A DNA stretch of 64,000 nucleotides from Kribbella flavida DSM 17836 (GTDB taxonomy: Bacteria > Actinomycetota > Actinomycetes > Propionibacteriales > Kribbellaceae). The notes beneath the pieces were generated by a model. It was not told the DNA's origin, did not search any database, and saw only the letters and a program-made list of their open reading frames with translations. A program made the position numbers and the translations under genes. Positions 56,106-64,000 of this stretch are shown here, piece by piece. Positions within the stretch are counted from its first letter, which is position 1, and each line of letters begins with the position of its first letter. The DNA lies in contig NC_013729.1 of the NCBI RefSeq assembly GCF_000024345.1, forward strand, positions 868,001-932,000, read 5' to 3'.

Positions 56106-56898
56106 GCAGGAGGCGGTCCAGTTCCTCGTCGTTGAGGACGACGTCGAGGGCGGCGAGGGCTGGTCCGAGGTCCTCGCTGGTGAGGGTGCGGTGCTCGGTA
56201 CGTCCGTCGGCGTACTCCGTCGTGAGCTCGGTGCCGACCAGCCGGCGGCTGACGCCGTCGGTCACCCGCATCACCACCAGCTTGCTCGAGAACGGCGAGT
56301 GCGGGTGGGTGGAGACGTAGTGGTGGGCGACGTCGTAGTCGATCAGGCGCTGCGGTTCCGCAGTTGAGGCGTGCTGCGGGACCCAGCCCTCCGCAGTCCT
56401 CTTCGCGAGCGTCCACGCCACTCCGTCGCTGGTCAGGCGGTGGTCCCAGCCGGCCTGGTCGACCACGGCGCCGTCCTTCAGCGGCATCGGGTGCAGGATG
56501 CCGGCGCCGAAGCCCACGTCGGCCAGGAACTCTTGGCCGTCGACCCGGACCACCAGCATCATGTGCGTGCGCGGCCCCGACAGGTGCGGCTGGACGCGGG
56601 CCATCCGTCGCTCGACCTCGAAGCCGAGGTGCTCGAGCGCGGCGGCGAAGAGCAGCGCGTGCTCGAAGCAGTAGCCGCCGCGTTCACGCCCGACCAGCTT
56701 GGCCTGGATCGCGTCGAGGGCCAGGCCCGGGTGGGTGCCGAGCACGACGTCGACGTTCTCGAACGGGATCGTCCGGACGTGCGCCGCGTGCAGGGTGTGC
56801 AGCAGGTCCACCGAGGCGGTGTGCTTGCCCGGCTGCCCGATCCGCCGCAGGTAGGCGTCCAGATCGAGGGTCTGGGTGTTCCACTCGTCGGTCGTCAT
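56092..56898 (-). CDS. nat: Arylamine N-acetyltransferase
   Basis: 268 residues, the usual size. The catalytic triad is visible: Cys in ERGGYCFEHALLF near residue 73, His in GPRTHMMLVV near 111 and Asp in FLADVGFGAG near 126. TIPFENVDVVLG near the N-terminus is also typical. It transfers an acetyl or acyl group from CoA to aromatic amines or hydrazines. Convergent with the flavin-reductase-like gene, ends overlapping. Confidence 0.93.
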   Translation of the reverse strand: MTTDEWNTQTLDLDAYLRRIGQPGKHTASVDLLHTLHAAHVRTIPFENVDVVLGTHPGLALDAIQAKLVGRERGGYCFEHALLFAAALEHLGFEVERRMARVQPHLSGPRTHMMLVVRVDGQEFLADVGFGAGILHPMPLKDGAVVDQAGWDHRLTSDGVAWTLAKRTAEGWVPQHASTAEPQRLIDYDVAHHYVSTHPHSPFSSKLVVMRVTDGVSRRLVGTELTTEYADGRTEHRTLTSEDLGPALAALDVVLNDEELDRLLLNIP

Positions 56899-56931
56899 GC
56901 GAGCATCCCAGCACTTCGAGTGGACTTGAGG

Positions 56932-57972
56932 TCAAGCGCTCGCCTGGAGGGCGTCGAGGAAGCCGTCGACGGCGCCGCACGGTGCGTCCCCGGCCCGGGT
57001 CGCGACGTACACGGTGCGGGTCGGGGAGCCGGTCAGCTCGCGGACCACGACGTCCGGCCGCAGCGCCGGTACGACGAGTCCGGGCACCAGCATCACGCCG
57101 TACCCGGCGGCCACGAACGCCTGCTTGCCGAGCAGACTGCCGCACTCGATGTCGATCCGCGGCACGAACCCCGCGCGGGCGCACAGCCCGGTCAGCACGG
57201 CCGCCGCGCCCGGGTAGTCCTCGACCCAGCTGTCCTTCGCCAGGTCGGTCAGATCGATGCGCTGCTCGCTCGCGAGGCGGTGGTCGGCCGGCAGTGCGAC
57301 GTGCAGGTGGTCGTCGAGCAGCTTGACGAGGTCGAGCCCGTCCGCGGCCGGCAGACCCGGCGGGTAGGGCGTGTCCCCCGATTCCCCGCCTACTGCGCGG
57401 CACTCGGCAGGGCACCTCGCTGCACGGGAGCCAAGGCCACGATGCTCCGCATCGAGACCTCGTCTCCCGCACACCGAGCTACCGCACCGAGCACCTGCTC
57501 GCAACGGCGCGGAATCGGGAGACACGCCCTGGTCAGTGACCACCGCAAGGTCGATCGTGCCGTCCACCAGGCGCGGGACCAGGTCCGGGGTGACCCCTTC
57601 GGCGAAGGTGACCCGGGCGTCCGGACGCACCCGGTGGAAGACATTCAGTGCCTGTGGCAACAATCGTGCGCTCGCGGTGGGCACGGCTCCGACCCGCAAC
57701 GGGCCCGGCCAGCTCTCGGCGGCCGCGACGTCGGCGGCCGCCCGGTCGACCTGCGCGAGAATGCCGATCGCGTGCGTCAGCAGGATCTCGCCGGCGGCAG
57801 TCGGTACGACGCCCCGGGCGTGCCGGGTGAGCAGGTCGCGGCCGAGTTGCGACTCCAGGGTGGTGAGCTGCCGGGAGACGGCTGACTGGGTGTAGCCGAG
57901 GTGCTCCGCCGCGGCACTGATCGAGCCCAGCCGGCAGACCTCGCGAAAAGCGCGTAGCGGGGTCAGTTCCAT
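56932..57972 (-). CDS. LysR-family regulator interrupted in frame by a 161-bp inverted-repeat element
   Basis: 346 residues from the ATG at 57972; LysR proteins are usually about 295. The HTH (LRAFREVCRLGSISAAAEHL, YTQSAVSRQLTTLE) is normal, and the effector domain starts GPLRVGAVPTASARLLPQAL. At DLAVVTDQG the sequence changes to a Cys/Arg/Gly-rich stretch of about 54 residues, then returns with PGLPAADGLDLVKLLDDHLH. The insert falls exactly between 18-bp inverted repeats (see the element). The frame is kept, but the effector domain is probably damaged. Upstream lies the divergent RidA gene. Confidence 0.85.
   Translation of the reverse strand: MELTPLRAFREVCRLGSISAAAEHLGYTQSAVSRQLTTLESQLGRDLLTRHARGVVPTAAGEILLTHAIGILAQVDRAAADVAAAESWPGPLRVGAVPTASARLLPQALNVFHRVRPDARVTFAEGVTPDLVPRLVDGTIDLAVVTDQGVSPDSAPLRAGARCGSSVCGRRGLDAEHRGLGSRAARCPAECRAVGGESGDTPYPPGLPAADGLDLVKLLDDHLHVALPADHRLASEQRIDLTDLAKDSWVEDYPGAAAVLTGLCARAGFVPRIDIECGSLLGKQAFVAAGYGVMLVPGLVVPALRPDVVVRELTGSPTRTVYVATRAGDAPCGAVDGFLDALQASA
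57368..57528. mobile_element. 161-bp miniature inverted-repeat element in a LysR gene
   Basis: The ends ggcgtgtcccccgattcc (57368-57385) and ggaatcgggagacacgcc (57511-57528) are inverted repeats, 17 of 18 matching. The inside has no gene and is unlike LysR coding sequence, and removing it restores a normal LysR protein. No clear target duplication could be seen. Looks like a MITE moved by a transposase in trans. Confidence 0.75.
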
Positions 57973-58080
57973 CAGCTCACGGTATACCGCGAACGCATGG
58001 CTGGTCTGCGAAGTATGCGCTGGTCGGATGGCGCCGGCAGTGGTCAGGATGAAGGCCGATCCGATCTTCGAGGAGGAACC

Positions 58081-58476
58081 GTGAGTCAGCTCTCCTACCC
58101 GCGCCCGGTCGGCGTTGCACCGGGCAACGGGTACAGCCACGTGGTCACCGGGCCTGGCCGCTGGGTGGCGATCGCGGGACAGGTCGCGCTGGACGACACC
58201 GGGTCGGTGGTCGGCGCCGGCGATCCCGAGGCCCAGGCCCGGCAGGTGTTCGCGAACCTGGACGCCTGTCTGCAGGCGGCCGGTGCGAGCTTCGCCGACG
58301 TGGTGAAGCTGAACTTCTACGTCACCGACATCGCGTTCCTGCCGGCGATCCGGACCGCCCGCGACGAGCACGTCGACACGGCGAATCCGCCCGCCAGCAC
58401 CGCGGTCCAGGTGGTCGCGCTGTTCCGCCCTGACATCCTGCTCGAGGTCGAGGCGTACGCCGTGGTCGCCGAGTAG
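58081..58476 (+). CDS. RidA/YjgF-family protein
   Basis: 131 residues from a GTG at 58081 with GAGGAGGAA just upstream, a strong site. RidA pattern: YSHVVTGPGRWVAIAGQVAL, then QARQVFANLDACLQAAGASF with DVVKLNFYVTDI, and the end LLEVEAYAVVAE. The conserved Arg used by imine deaminases (normally in the NxPARxxV box) is not seen: the sequence there is ANPPASTAVQVVAL, with Ser in its place. So it may be a RidA relative with another activity. Divergent from the LysR gene. Confidence 0.88.
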   Translation: MSQLSYPRPVGVAPGNGYSHVVTGPGRWVAIAGQVALDDTGSVVGAGDPEAQARQVFANLDACLQAAGASFADVVKLNFYVTDIAFLPAIRTARDEHVDTANPPASTAVQVVALFRPDILLEVEAYAVVAE

Positions 58477-58493
58477 GCGAAGCCGGTATGCCG

Positions 58494-59396
58494 TCAGCGG
58501 AGCCGGTCGGCGGCGTACCGGGCGGCGTGCGCGATCGCCGCGTCGACCCGGGGGAGTCGCCGGTCGGCCCGGGCCGCGCGGGTGAAGACCGCGAGCGCGA
58601 CCGTCGGCCCGCCCGGCAGTTCCACCACGCCGACCTCGTGCCGCAACGCTCCGAACGACCCGGTCTTGCCGTACACCCGCACCCCGTCGTACGGGAACCC
58701 CGCGGCGATGCGCTGGCCGAACACCTGCAACTCCATCAGCCGTCGCACGAACGCCGTTTGCTCGGCGGAGAGGATCGCGCCCGCCCACAGCATCGCCAGC
58801 AGCCTCGTCATGTCCTGGGCCGTTGTCGACGAGCCGCCGGCCGCCTCGTAGATGCCGTCGGGATCGGCTGTGTCGTTGTCGGCCAGTACGGCGAAGGCGG
58901 CGTCCGGGCCACTGGTCCGCGTACGCCGGACCAGGTCGCGCAGGTTGCCGGCCGTTCCCCGGCGGACGCGGGTGTCGGTGAGCCCGTGCCGCCGCAGGAA
59001 GTCGGCGACCCGATCCAGCCCGACGACCTCCAGCAGCGCGTCGGCGGCCGCGTTGTCGGACACCGCCATCGTCGAGGCAGCCAGGTCGCGCAGAGACATC
59101 GTCACCGGATCGCTCAGGATCGACACCCCGGTCGGTCCGGGCGTACGGTCGCCGGGCTCCAGCGTGAGCGGCTGCCGGGGATCCAGTTCGCCACGATCCA
59201 CGAGCTCGCTGAACGCGACGACCAGCGGCAGCTTGTACACCGACGCCATCGGTACGACGTGGTCCGCGTCCAGCGCGATCTGCTCGTCGGGCCGGTCCAG
59301 TGACACTGCGTGGAACCAGCCACGGGCACCGGCGTCGTCGAAGACCCCGCTGAGGTGTGCGGCAGCGCCCAGGGGCCGGGGTGGCCGCGGGCTCAC
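58494..59396 (-). CDS. Class A beta-lactamase-related serine hydrolase
   Basis: 300 residues. Active-site motifs are SVYK near residue 52 (Ser nucleophile and Lys), SDN near 113 (AVSDNAAADALLEV) and KTG near 242 (VYGKTGSFGALRHE). There is no clear signal peptide at this start, so it may be cytoplasmic or the true start may differ. The ATG overlaps the LysR stop (ATGA), an unusual co-translation of regulator and enzyme. It could open beta-lactams or act as another hydrolase. Confidence 0.88.
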   Translation of the reverse strand: MSPRPPRPLGAAAHLSGVFDDAGARGWFHAVSLDRPDEQIALDADHVVPMASVYKLPLVVAFSELVDRGELDPRQPLTLEPGDRTPGPTGVSILSDPVTMSLRDLAASTMAVSDNAAADALLEVVGLDRVADFLRRHGLTDTRVRRGTAGNLRDLVRRTRTSGPDAAFAVLADNDTADPDGIYEAAGGSSTTAQDMTRLLAMLWAGAILSAEQTAFVRRLMELQVFGQRIAAGFPYDGVRVYGKTGSFGALRHEVGVVELPGGPTVALAVFTRAARADRRLPRVDAAIAHAARYAADRLR

Positions 59397-60277
59397 GACT
59401 CGACCGCCAGTGCGCTGACAAGCTGCGGCAGTACGTCGGCCGGCAGCACGGACGGCGTACGGGAGGTCGGCCAGACGAGTCGCAGTCGCAGCGGCAGCGG
59501 GTCGTCGACGATCAGGTGGCGTCCGAGGCCGGCTGCTTGCAGCGAGGGGTCCGGCGTCACCACGATCGCCTGACCGGCCGCGGCCATCGCCAACGCGGCG
59601 CGCTCGTCGGTGACGACAACTGTGCCGCCGGTGGGTTGGTGGAGAGCGAGTGTGTCCAGGAAGAGGTCCCGCGCCGCCGGAGCCTCAGCCCGTGGACGGA
59701 CTGCGATCGGCAGCGCATCCAGATCGCGCAGCTTCAGTGGTACGCCGTCGTCCGGGTGCAGCGACGTCGGTACGAGAGCCGCGGTCGGCAGGAGCGTCAC
59801 CGGACCGGCCTCCAGCCCATCCAGGACCGCGGGGTGCAGCACGACGCCAAGCTGCAGCCGCCCGGACGCCAGCTGCGGCAGGAGCTGGCTCGTCGGTGCA
59901 GACACCACAGTGACTCGGGTCTTCGGCAGTGCCTCGCCACAGGCGGCAGCGACCGCGGCGCCGGTCGCCGGTGGCAGCTCTGCAGTCAGCCCGAGCCGCA
60001 GCTCCGGCCCGTCGGGGTCCTGGGCGCTTGCCGCGTGGTGGAACTCGTCGAGCGAGCCGAGAGCCCGTCGGGCGTACGGGAGCAGCGCAGCGCCGGCTGC
60101 GGTGAGCTCGACCCGCCCCGGGCCGCGCTCGAACAGCTTCGCGCCGACCAGTGCCTCCAGCCGGCGCAGTCCCTGAGACAGCGGTGGCTGCGTGATGCCC
60201 ACCACGCGGGCGGCGTCGCCGAAGTGTTGCTCCTCGGCCAGGGCCACGAAGATCTGCAGGTGCCGTTCAGTCAGCAT
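59393..60277 (-). CDS. LysR-family transcriptional regulator
   Basis: 294 residues, normal length. HTH at residues 5-60: LQIFVALAEEQHFGDAARVV, ITQPPLSQGLRRLEALVGAK. Effector domain from LRLGLTAELPPATGAAVAAA onward. Translationally coupled to the beta-lactamase gene and divergent from the metallo-hydrolase gene. By position it should control one or both; AmpR-type regulators are LysR members next to lactamases, an analogy only. Confidence 0.92.
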   Translation of the reverse strand: MLTERHLQIFVALAEEQHFGDAARVVGITQPPLSQGLRRLEALVGAKLFERGPGRVELTAAGAALLPYARRALGSLDEFHHAASAQDPDGPELRLGLTAELPPATGAAVAAACGEALPKTRVTVVSAPTSQLLPQLASGRLQLGVVLHPAVLDGLEAGPVTLLPTAALVPTSLHPDDGVPLKLRDLDALPIAVRPRAEAPAARDLFLDTLALHQPTGGTVVVTDERAALAMAAAGQAIVVTPDPSLQAAGLGRHLIVDDPLPLRLRLVWPTSRTPSVLPADVLPQLVSALAVES

Positions 60278-60318
60278 GATTCACGTGACCTGCGGTGATA
60301 CCAGCTGGCAATCGACCC

Positions 60319-60334
60319 ATATGTAAGAGCATAT
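60319..60334. promoter_or_regulatory. Probable LysR operator
   Basis: atatg-taagag-catat lies in the 115-bp gap between the divergent LysR and metallo-hydrolase genes and is A/T-rich against the surroundings. The dyad with T-N11-A geometry is the standard LysR box form. Confidence 0.55.
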
Positions 60335-60392
60335 TCGACACGGCGGCGCGATCCGGCTTTGACTGGAGTCAGTCGAGGTGAGGAGACCACAG

Positions 60393-61343
60393 ATGACGGT
60401 GAGCCGCAGAGGCGTGCTCAAAGGGGCGACCGCCGCAGCGGTCGGCGCAGCGGGGACCGCGGTCGGGATGCATGCGGCGAACAGCGCGACGGCGTCACCC
60501 GGCCAAGCAGTACTGACAGCCGGCAGCGGCCGGCAGCCGGTGGAGCTGACGTGGTGGGGCAACCACGCCTGGCAGATCCGCTGCGGTGAGTCGGTGGTGC
60601 TGACCGACCCGTGGCTGACCCGGTTCCGCACCGGCACCTACAAGCCGGAGGGCGTCGACGAGTCGGCCCGCATCGTCAGCAAGCCGAGCATCGTCGACAA
60701 GTACGTCACGAAGGCCGACGCGATCCTGGTGCACCACGGCCACTACGACCACCTGCCCGACGTGCCGTACATCGCCCGGAAGACCAAGGCCACCGTGTTC
60801 GGCAACGAGACGCACCTCAACCTGCTCCGGTCGCTGCGCGCGCCGGCCGACCAGTTGTCGCAGGTGGTCGGGGGCGAGTACCTGCCGTTCCCCAAGTTCA
60901 CCATCGAGGTGTTCCGCTCGTTGCACTCGTGTGGCGGTGCGCGGCACCAGTTCGCCTTTCCCGGCACGCGCCCCGGCGCCGTGCCGCCCACGCCGCGCAC
61001 GATCGCCGACCTGGTCGAGGGCGGCACGCTCGCGTACGTGATCACCATCGGCGGACTGCGCATCCTGAGCCTGAGCACGGCCGGGTTCGACCCGATCGCG
61101 CTCAAGGACCTCGAGGTCGATGTCGTGCTGGCGGCTCCTGGTGGTGAGCCCGGAGTCACCGACCGGCTGCTGGCGACGCTGAAGCCCGTGCCGCTGGTGA
61201 TCGCGACGCACTGGGACGACTTCGACGAGCCGCTCGACCGGCCGGCGGTGGACTGGGGTGGCCTGGCCAAGCTGCAGGCCTCGGTCGTTGCCGCCGGCGC
61301 CGAGTTCGCGAAGGTCGAGCACCTGCAGTCGATCACCCTCTGA
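60393..61343 (+). CDS. Tat-exported metallo-beta-lactamase-fold hydrolase
   Basis: 316 residues from the ATG at 60393, with GAGGTGAGGAGA upstream; the earlier ATG at 60378 is within that site. A Tat signal SRRGVLKGATAAAVGAAGTA covers residues 4-23. MBL features are TWWGNHAWQIRCGESVVLTD near 55 and the metal motif VHHGHYDHLPDV near 117, with Gly and Tyr replacing parts of the usual HxHxDH. It belongs to the UlaG/L-ascorbate lactonase-like side of the family. Next to LysR and beta-lactamase genes. Confidence 0.85.
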   Translation: MTVSRRGVLKGATAAAVGAAGTAVGMHAANSATASPGQAVLTAGSGRQPVELTWWGNHAWQIRCGESVVLTDPWLTRFRTGTYKPEGVDESARIVSKPSIVDKYVTKADAILVHHGHYDHLPDVPYIARKTKATVFGNETHLNLLRSLRAPADQLSQVVGGEYLPFPKFTIEVFRSLHSCGGARHQFAFPGTRPGAVPPTPRTIADLVEGGTLAYVITIGGLRILSLSTAGFDPIALKDLEVDVVLAAPGGEPGVTDRLLATLKPVPLVIATHWDDFDEPLDRPAVDWGGLAKLQASVVAAGAEFAKVEHLQSITL

Positions 61344-61415
61344 CCGCTCCGACGGTCCACGACTTCACGCCGGGCGCGTCTCCAGCGGCCAACGCGTCCG
61401 GCGTGAACTACTTGC

Positions 61416-62192
61416 TCACAGCAACGTCATGGCCGGGCCGGAGGGAGTCAGCCGGTAGCCCTGGTGGGCGGAGAACTCGGCCGCCAGTGCGAACCGGTCA
61501 CCGCGGACGACGGTGTGCCGCCACTCGATCTTGCGGCCCTGGGCGTGGCCGAGCCGGTTGATCGAGAACGCCGCGGCCTCGGCCGGGCAGTGCAGCAGCG
61601 CCCGCTCGGCCGGAGTCGGGTTGACCGCGCGGATGTCCTCGCGGCCGTGGTCCAGCCGCAGACCGGTCCGCTCGGCCAGTTCGTGGTACAGGCTGGTGTG
61701 GCTGAAGTCGGCGTCCAGCAGCCCCTCGGCCAGGGAGGCCGGCAGCCAGACCCGGTCCAGGGCCAGCGGCTCGTCGCCGGCGAAGCGGAGACGTTCCAGG
61801 TACACCAGCGGGATGGACGCTTCCAGGTCGAGGCGGGTCGCGATCACGCCGTCGGCCCGGACGCCGAGCGCCCGGACGACGCTGTGCTGGGTGAGGCCGG
61901 ACGCCTCCACCGACGAGAACAGGCTGTAGAGCGCACCCATCGGCTGCCGGATCTCCGGCGTCGTCGCGACCCGCGGCTGGCGGCCGCGCTCGGCCACGAT
62001 CAGGCCGTCCGCACGCAGCTGGCTCAGCGCCTGCCGGACGGTGTGCCGGCTGACCTGGTACTCCTCGACGAGCACCAGCTCACCGGGGAAGACGTCGTCG
62101 AACTCGCCGGCCCGCAGCCGGCGGACCAGCTCCTGCTGAAGCTGCTTCCACAGCGGCTCTCCGCCGCTGCGGTCCAGCCTGCGCTCGGTCAT
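61416..62192 (-). CDS. GntR/HutC-family regulator
   Basis: 258 residues. The winged HTH PLWKQLQQELVRRLRAGEFD, then EEYQVSRHTVRQALSQLRAD, covers residues 10-75. The UTRA effector domain (about 95-250) contains IPLVYLERLRFAGDEPLALD and REDIRAVNPTPAERALL. It is divergent from the YeiH-type transporter gene, and an operator-like palindrome lies between them, so it likely represses that gene. Confidence 0.9.
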   Translation of the reverse strand: MTERRLDRSGGEPLWKQLQQELVRRLRAGEFDDVFPGELVLVEEYQVSRHTVRQALSQLRADGLIVAERGRQPRVATTPEIRQPMGALYSLFSSVEASGLTQHSVVRALGVRADGVIATRLDLEASIPLVYLERLRFAGDEPLALDRVWLPASLAEGLLDADFSHTSLYHELAERTGLRLDHGREDIRAVNPTPAERALLHCPAEAAAFSINRLGHAQGRKIEWRHTVVRGDRFALAAEFSAHQGYRLTPSGPAMTLL

Positions 62193-62279
62193 CCGCGCCT
62201 TCCCTGTCGGTCCTGCTCCTACTGCTTGGTCAGCGTGGTCGGTCGCTCGCTTGCCAAATGTCCGGTCATCTCCTAGCTT

Positions 62280-62295
62280 AAATGTGCGTACATTT
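62280..62295. promoter_or_regulatory. Probable GntR operator
   Basis: aaatgt-gcgt-acattt, perfect 6-bp arms, 20 bp upstream of the YeiH-type start. A further caaatgtccgg at 62255 resembles a half site. Likely bound by the divergent GntR regulator. Confidence 0.6.
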
Positions 62296-62315
62296 CAGAG
62301 CTAGGGGTTCCGTCC

Positions 62316-63428
62316 GTGGCGCAAGTCGAGGTTAGGTCACCCGCGTCGCCCGGGGAGGCAGCGGTGAAGCCGCACGTCGCCGACCGCGTGCCCGGACTGC
62401 TGATCGTGCTGGTGCTCGCCGCCGCGGCGGTGCCGCTCGGCCGGCTGGTCCCGGTCGTCGGTGGTCCGGTGTTTGGCCTGGTCCTCGGTGTCCTGGTCGG
62501 CGCCGCCGTGCCCGTACTGCGCGGCGAGTGGTCGCGGCCGGGCTACGAGTTCGCGTCGAGGTTTCTGCTGCAGGTGTCGATCGTGGTGCTGGGCACCGGG
62601 CTGTCGCTGCAGCAGGTGGTCGAGGTCGGCGCCGGGTCGCTGCCGGTGATGCTCGGCACGCTGGCGATCGCGCTCGGTGGGGCGTGGGTGTTCGGGCGGC
62701 TGCTCGGGGTGCGGGGTGACACCCAGATCCTGATCGGGGTCGGCACAGCGATCTGCGGGGCGTCGGCGATCGCGGCGACGACGGCGGCGATCGAGGCCAA
62801 GCGGTCCTCGGTGGCGTACGCGCTGGCGACGATCTTCACCTTCAACGTCGTCGCGGTCCTGGCCTTTCCGCCGCTCGGACACCTGCTCGGGCTCGGTCCG
62901 GAGGCCTTCGGGCTGTGGGCCGGGACCGCGGTCAACGACACGTCCTCGGTTGTTGCCGCCGGCTACGCCTACAGCCAGCAGGCCGGAGACCACGCCCTGG
63001 TCGTCAAGCTCACCCGCTCGCTGATGCTGGTACCGATCGTGCTGGCGCTGGTCGTGCTCAAGTCCCGCCGCGACGCCCGGGCCGCCGCGCTCGCCGACGT
63101 GCCGCACACCGACGCATCCGACTCCGGTGCAGCCGGCCCCGGCGTACGGCGGAAGTTGCCGTGGCGGCGGATGGTTCCGCTGTTCCTGGTCGGGTTCCTG
63201 GTGGCGGCGGGGCTGCGGACGGCGGGGCTGGTGCCGGACGAGCGGCAGGCAGACCTCGCCCTCGTCGGCACCTTCCTGATCACCAGCGCACTGGTCGCGA
63301 TCGGCCTCTCGCTACGCGTCGGTGAACTGCGCAAGGCCGGGTTCCGCCCGCTGCTGCTGGGTGCAATCCTCTGGGTCGGCGTCGCCCTCGGCAGCCTCGG
63401 GCTGCAGTGGCTCACCGGCACGCTGTGA
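62316..63428 (+). CDS. YeiH-family putative sulfate exporter (membrane protein)
   Basis: 370 residues from a GTG at 62316 (MAQVEVRSPASPGEAAVKPH when read as Met). About ten membrane segments can be read, e.g. LLIVLVLAAAAVPLG, VFGLVLGVLVGAAVPVL, GTAICGASAIAATTAAI and TAVNDTSSVVAAGYAYS. The motifs AICGASAIAA and NDTSSVVAAG define the YeiH/UPF0324 family. The substrate is not known for sure; sulfate or sulfonate by-products are the usual suggestion. Regulated by the divergent GntR. Confidence 0.9.
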   Translation: MAQVEVRSPASPGEAAVKPHVADRVPGLLIVLVLAAAAVPLGRLVPVVGGPVFGLVLGVLVGAAVPVLRGEWSRPGYEFASRFLLQVSIVVLGTGLSLQQVVEVGAGSLPVMLGTLAIALGGAWVFGRLLGVRGDTQILIGVGTAICGASAIAATTAAIEAKRSSVAYALATIFTFNVVAVLAFPPLGHLLGLGPEAFGLWAGTAVNDTSSVVAAGYAYSQQAGDHALVVKLTRSLMLVPIVLALVVLKSRRDARAAALADVPHTDASDSGAAGPGVRRKLPWRRMVPLFLVGFLVAAGLRTAGLVPDERQADLALVGTFLITSALVAIGLSLRVGELRKAGFRPLLLGAILWVGVALGSLGLQWLTGTL

Positions 63429-63479
63429 CCCGCTCGGGCTGAAGCGCGACCGATCCGGCCGCGCCCCGGCCCGACCCGC

Positions 63480-64000
63480 TCAGTCCTGCTCGTAAGCCGC
63501 CGCGCGGACCTGGATCTTGCGGATCCGCTCCACGTCGAGCTTGGTCGACCGGTCGAAGCGGTAGATGCCGTTCTCCTCCTGGAAGACGTCGGTCAGCTGG
63601 GTGTAGCAGTAGCCGAACATCAGCGGGTCGTCGAGCAGCACGTCCACCAGCCCGGCGAACCGCTCGTAGAACTCCGCCTCGTCCCGCACCCGCTGGCCGT
63701 AGCCCCAGGACTCCGTCCGGTCCTCGCCGGCCGCCGAGGCCGCCGCCTCCGGGTTCCACCAGATGCCGCCGAACTCGCTGCAGAAGTACGGCTGCCCGTT
63801 ATAGGGCTGCGAGATCGGCCGGTCGTCCGCACCGCCGGTGTTGCCGTACGGCTTGCCCTCGGCCAGCCCTGCCATCTGCTTGCCGAACTCCACCGGGTCC
63901 TGCTCGTAGTTGTGCGAGTCCCAGATGTCGGTCTCCGGCACCCGGTGCGAGTAGCCCGACGCGTCCAGCACCGGCCGGCTGGTGTCCGCGGCCTTGGTAG
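63480..64000 (-). CDS. Glycoside hydrolase family 2 protein (C-terminal part, runs off the window)
   Basis: At least 173 residues from the window edge to the stop at 63480. It reads DTSRPVLDASGYSHRVPETD, IWDSHNYEQDPVEFGKQ, then GQPYFCSEFGGIWWNPE, where the Glu fits the catalytic nucleophile of GH2 TIM barrels (beta-galactosidase/glucuronidase type). GYCYTQLTDVFQEENGIYRF is also typical of that group. The rest of the gene is outside. Confidence 0.85.
   Translation of the reverse strand, partial: TKAADTSRPVLDASGYSHRVPETDIWDSHNYEQDPVEFGKQMAGLAEGKPYGNTGGADDRPISQPYNGQPYFCSEFGGIWWNPEAAASAAGEDRTESWGYGQRVRDEAEFYERFAGLVDVLLDDPLMFGYCYTQLTDVFQEENGIYRFDRSTKLDVERIRKIQVRAAAYEQD

Noticed and set aside
57973-59421. 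829-residue minus-strand frame joining LysR with upstream sequence
   Set aside because: Upstream of 57972 it runs antisense to RidA and out of frame with the beta-lactamase; the LysR HTH start at 57972 is clear.

Overview
The window is high-GC DNA with the coding style of an actinomycete: many GTG/TTG starts, ATGA-type gene overlaps, zinc anti-sigma and GAF-ANTAR regulators. Gene content suits Kribbella or another member of Propionibacteriales, but this is inference and no marker gene fixes the genus. It has three parts: a left chromosomal flank (1 to about 5064), a 46.8 kb genomic island (5065-51851) in a tRNA-Lys gene, and a right chromosomal flank (51852-64000).

Left flank: a sensor kinase and response regulator followed by an ABC exporter (all minus strand), one unrecognised gene and decayed sequence. 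The island edge is a 38-bp copy of the tRNA-Lys 3' end (5065-5102), repeated with one mismatch at 51814-51851 inside the intact tRNA-Lys(TTT) gene. Next to that tRNA lies a tyrosine integrase (50112-51570) broken by frameshifts and stops.

Island core: a complete Dpd system (7-deazaguanine modification of DNA plus restriction) in three transcription units. The first is dpdE-F-G-H-I-J-K-D (9933-27272, plus strand), eight genes mostly coupled by 1-4 bp overlaps, encoding helicases, an ATPase, a PLD-type nuclease and accessory proteins. The second is queC-queE-queD-folE2 (29817-27363, minus strand), which would make preQ0 from GTP. The third is a DUF6884/YaaA-like gene (probable dpdC), dpdB1, dpdA, dpdB2 (29940-34297, plus strand), which would insert the base into DNA and perhaps convert it. 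Two DpdB paralogues bracket the DpdA transglycosylase, and a third DGQHR protein paired with an HNH endonuclease follows at 35591-37817.

The island ends are worn: an IS256 transposase split by an IS110 element, integrase and IS30 fragments, a tRNA-fMet 3' remnant, a DddA-like deaminase toxin remnant with an intact Imm1 immunity gene, an HTH/DUF6879/phosphotransferase cluster with one nonsense codon, a merR-merB mercury operon with a clear MerR operator, a frameshifted MobF relaxase (traA), and small hypotheticals. Cargo genes are intact while mobility genes are dead, so the island looks fixed in place but functional.

Right flank: ECF sigma factor and anti-sigma factor, GAF-ANTAR regulator, ArsR regulator, flavin-reductase-like protein, arylamine N-acetyltransferase, a LysR gene carrying a 161-bp inverted-repeat insert, RidA, class A beta-lactamase with a second LysR, a Tat-exported metallo-hydrolase, a GntR regulator divergent from a YeiH-type transporter, and the end of a glycoside hydrolase family 2 gene.
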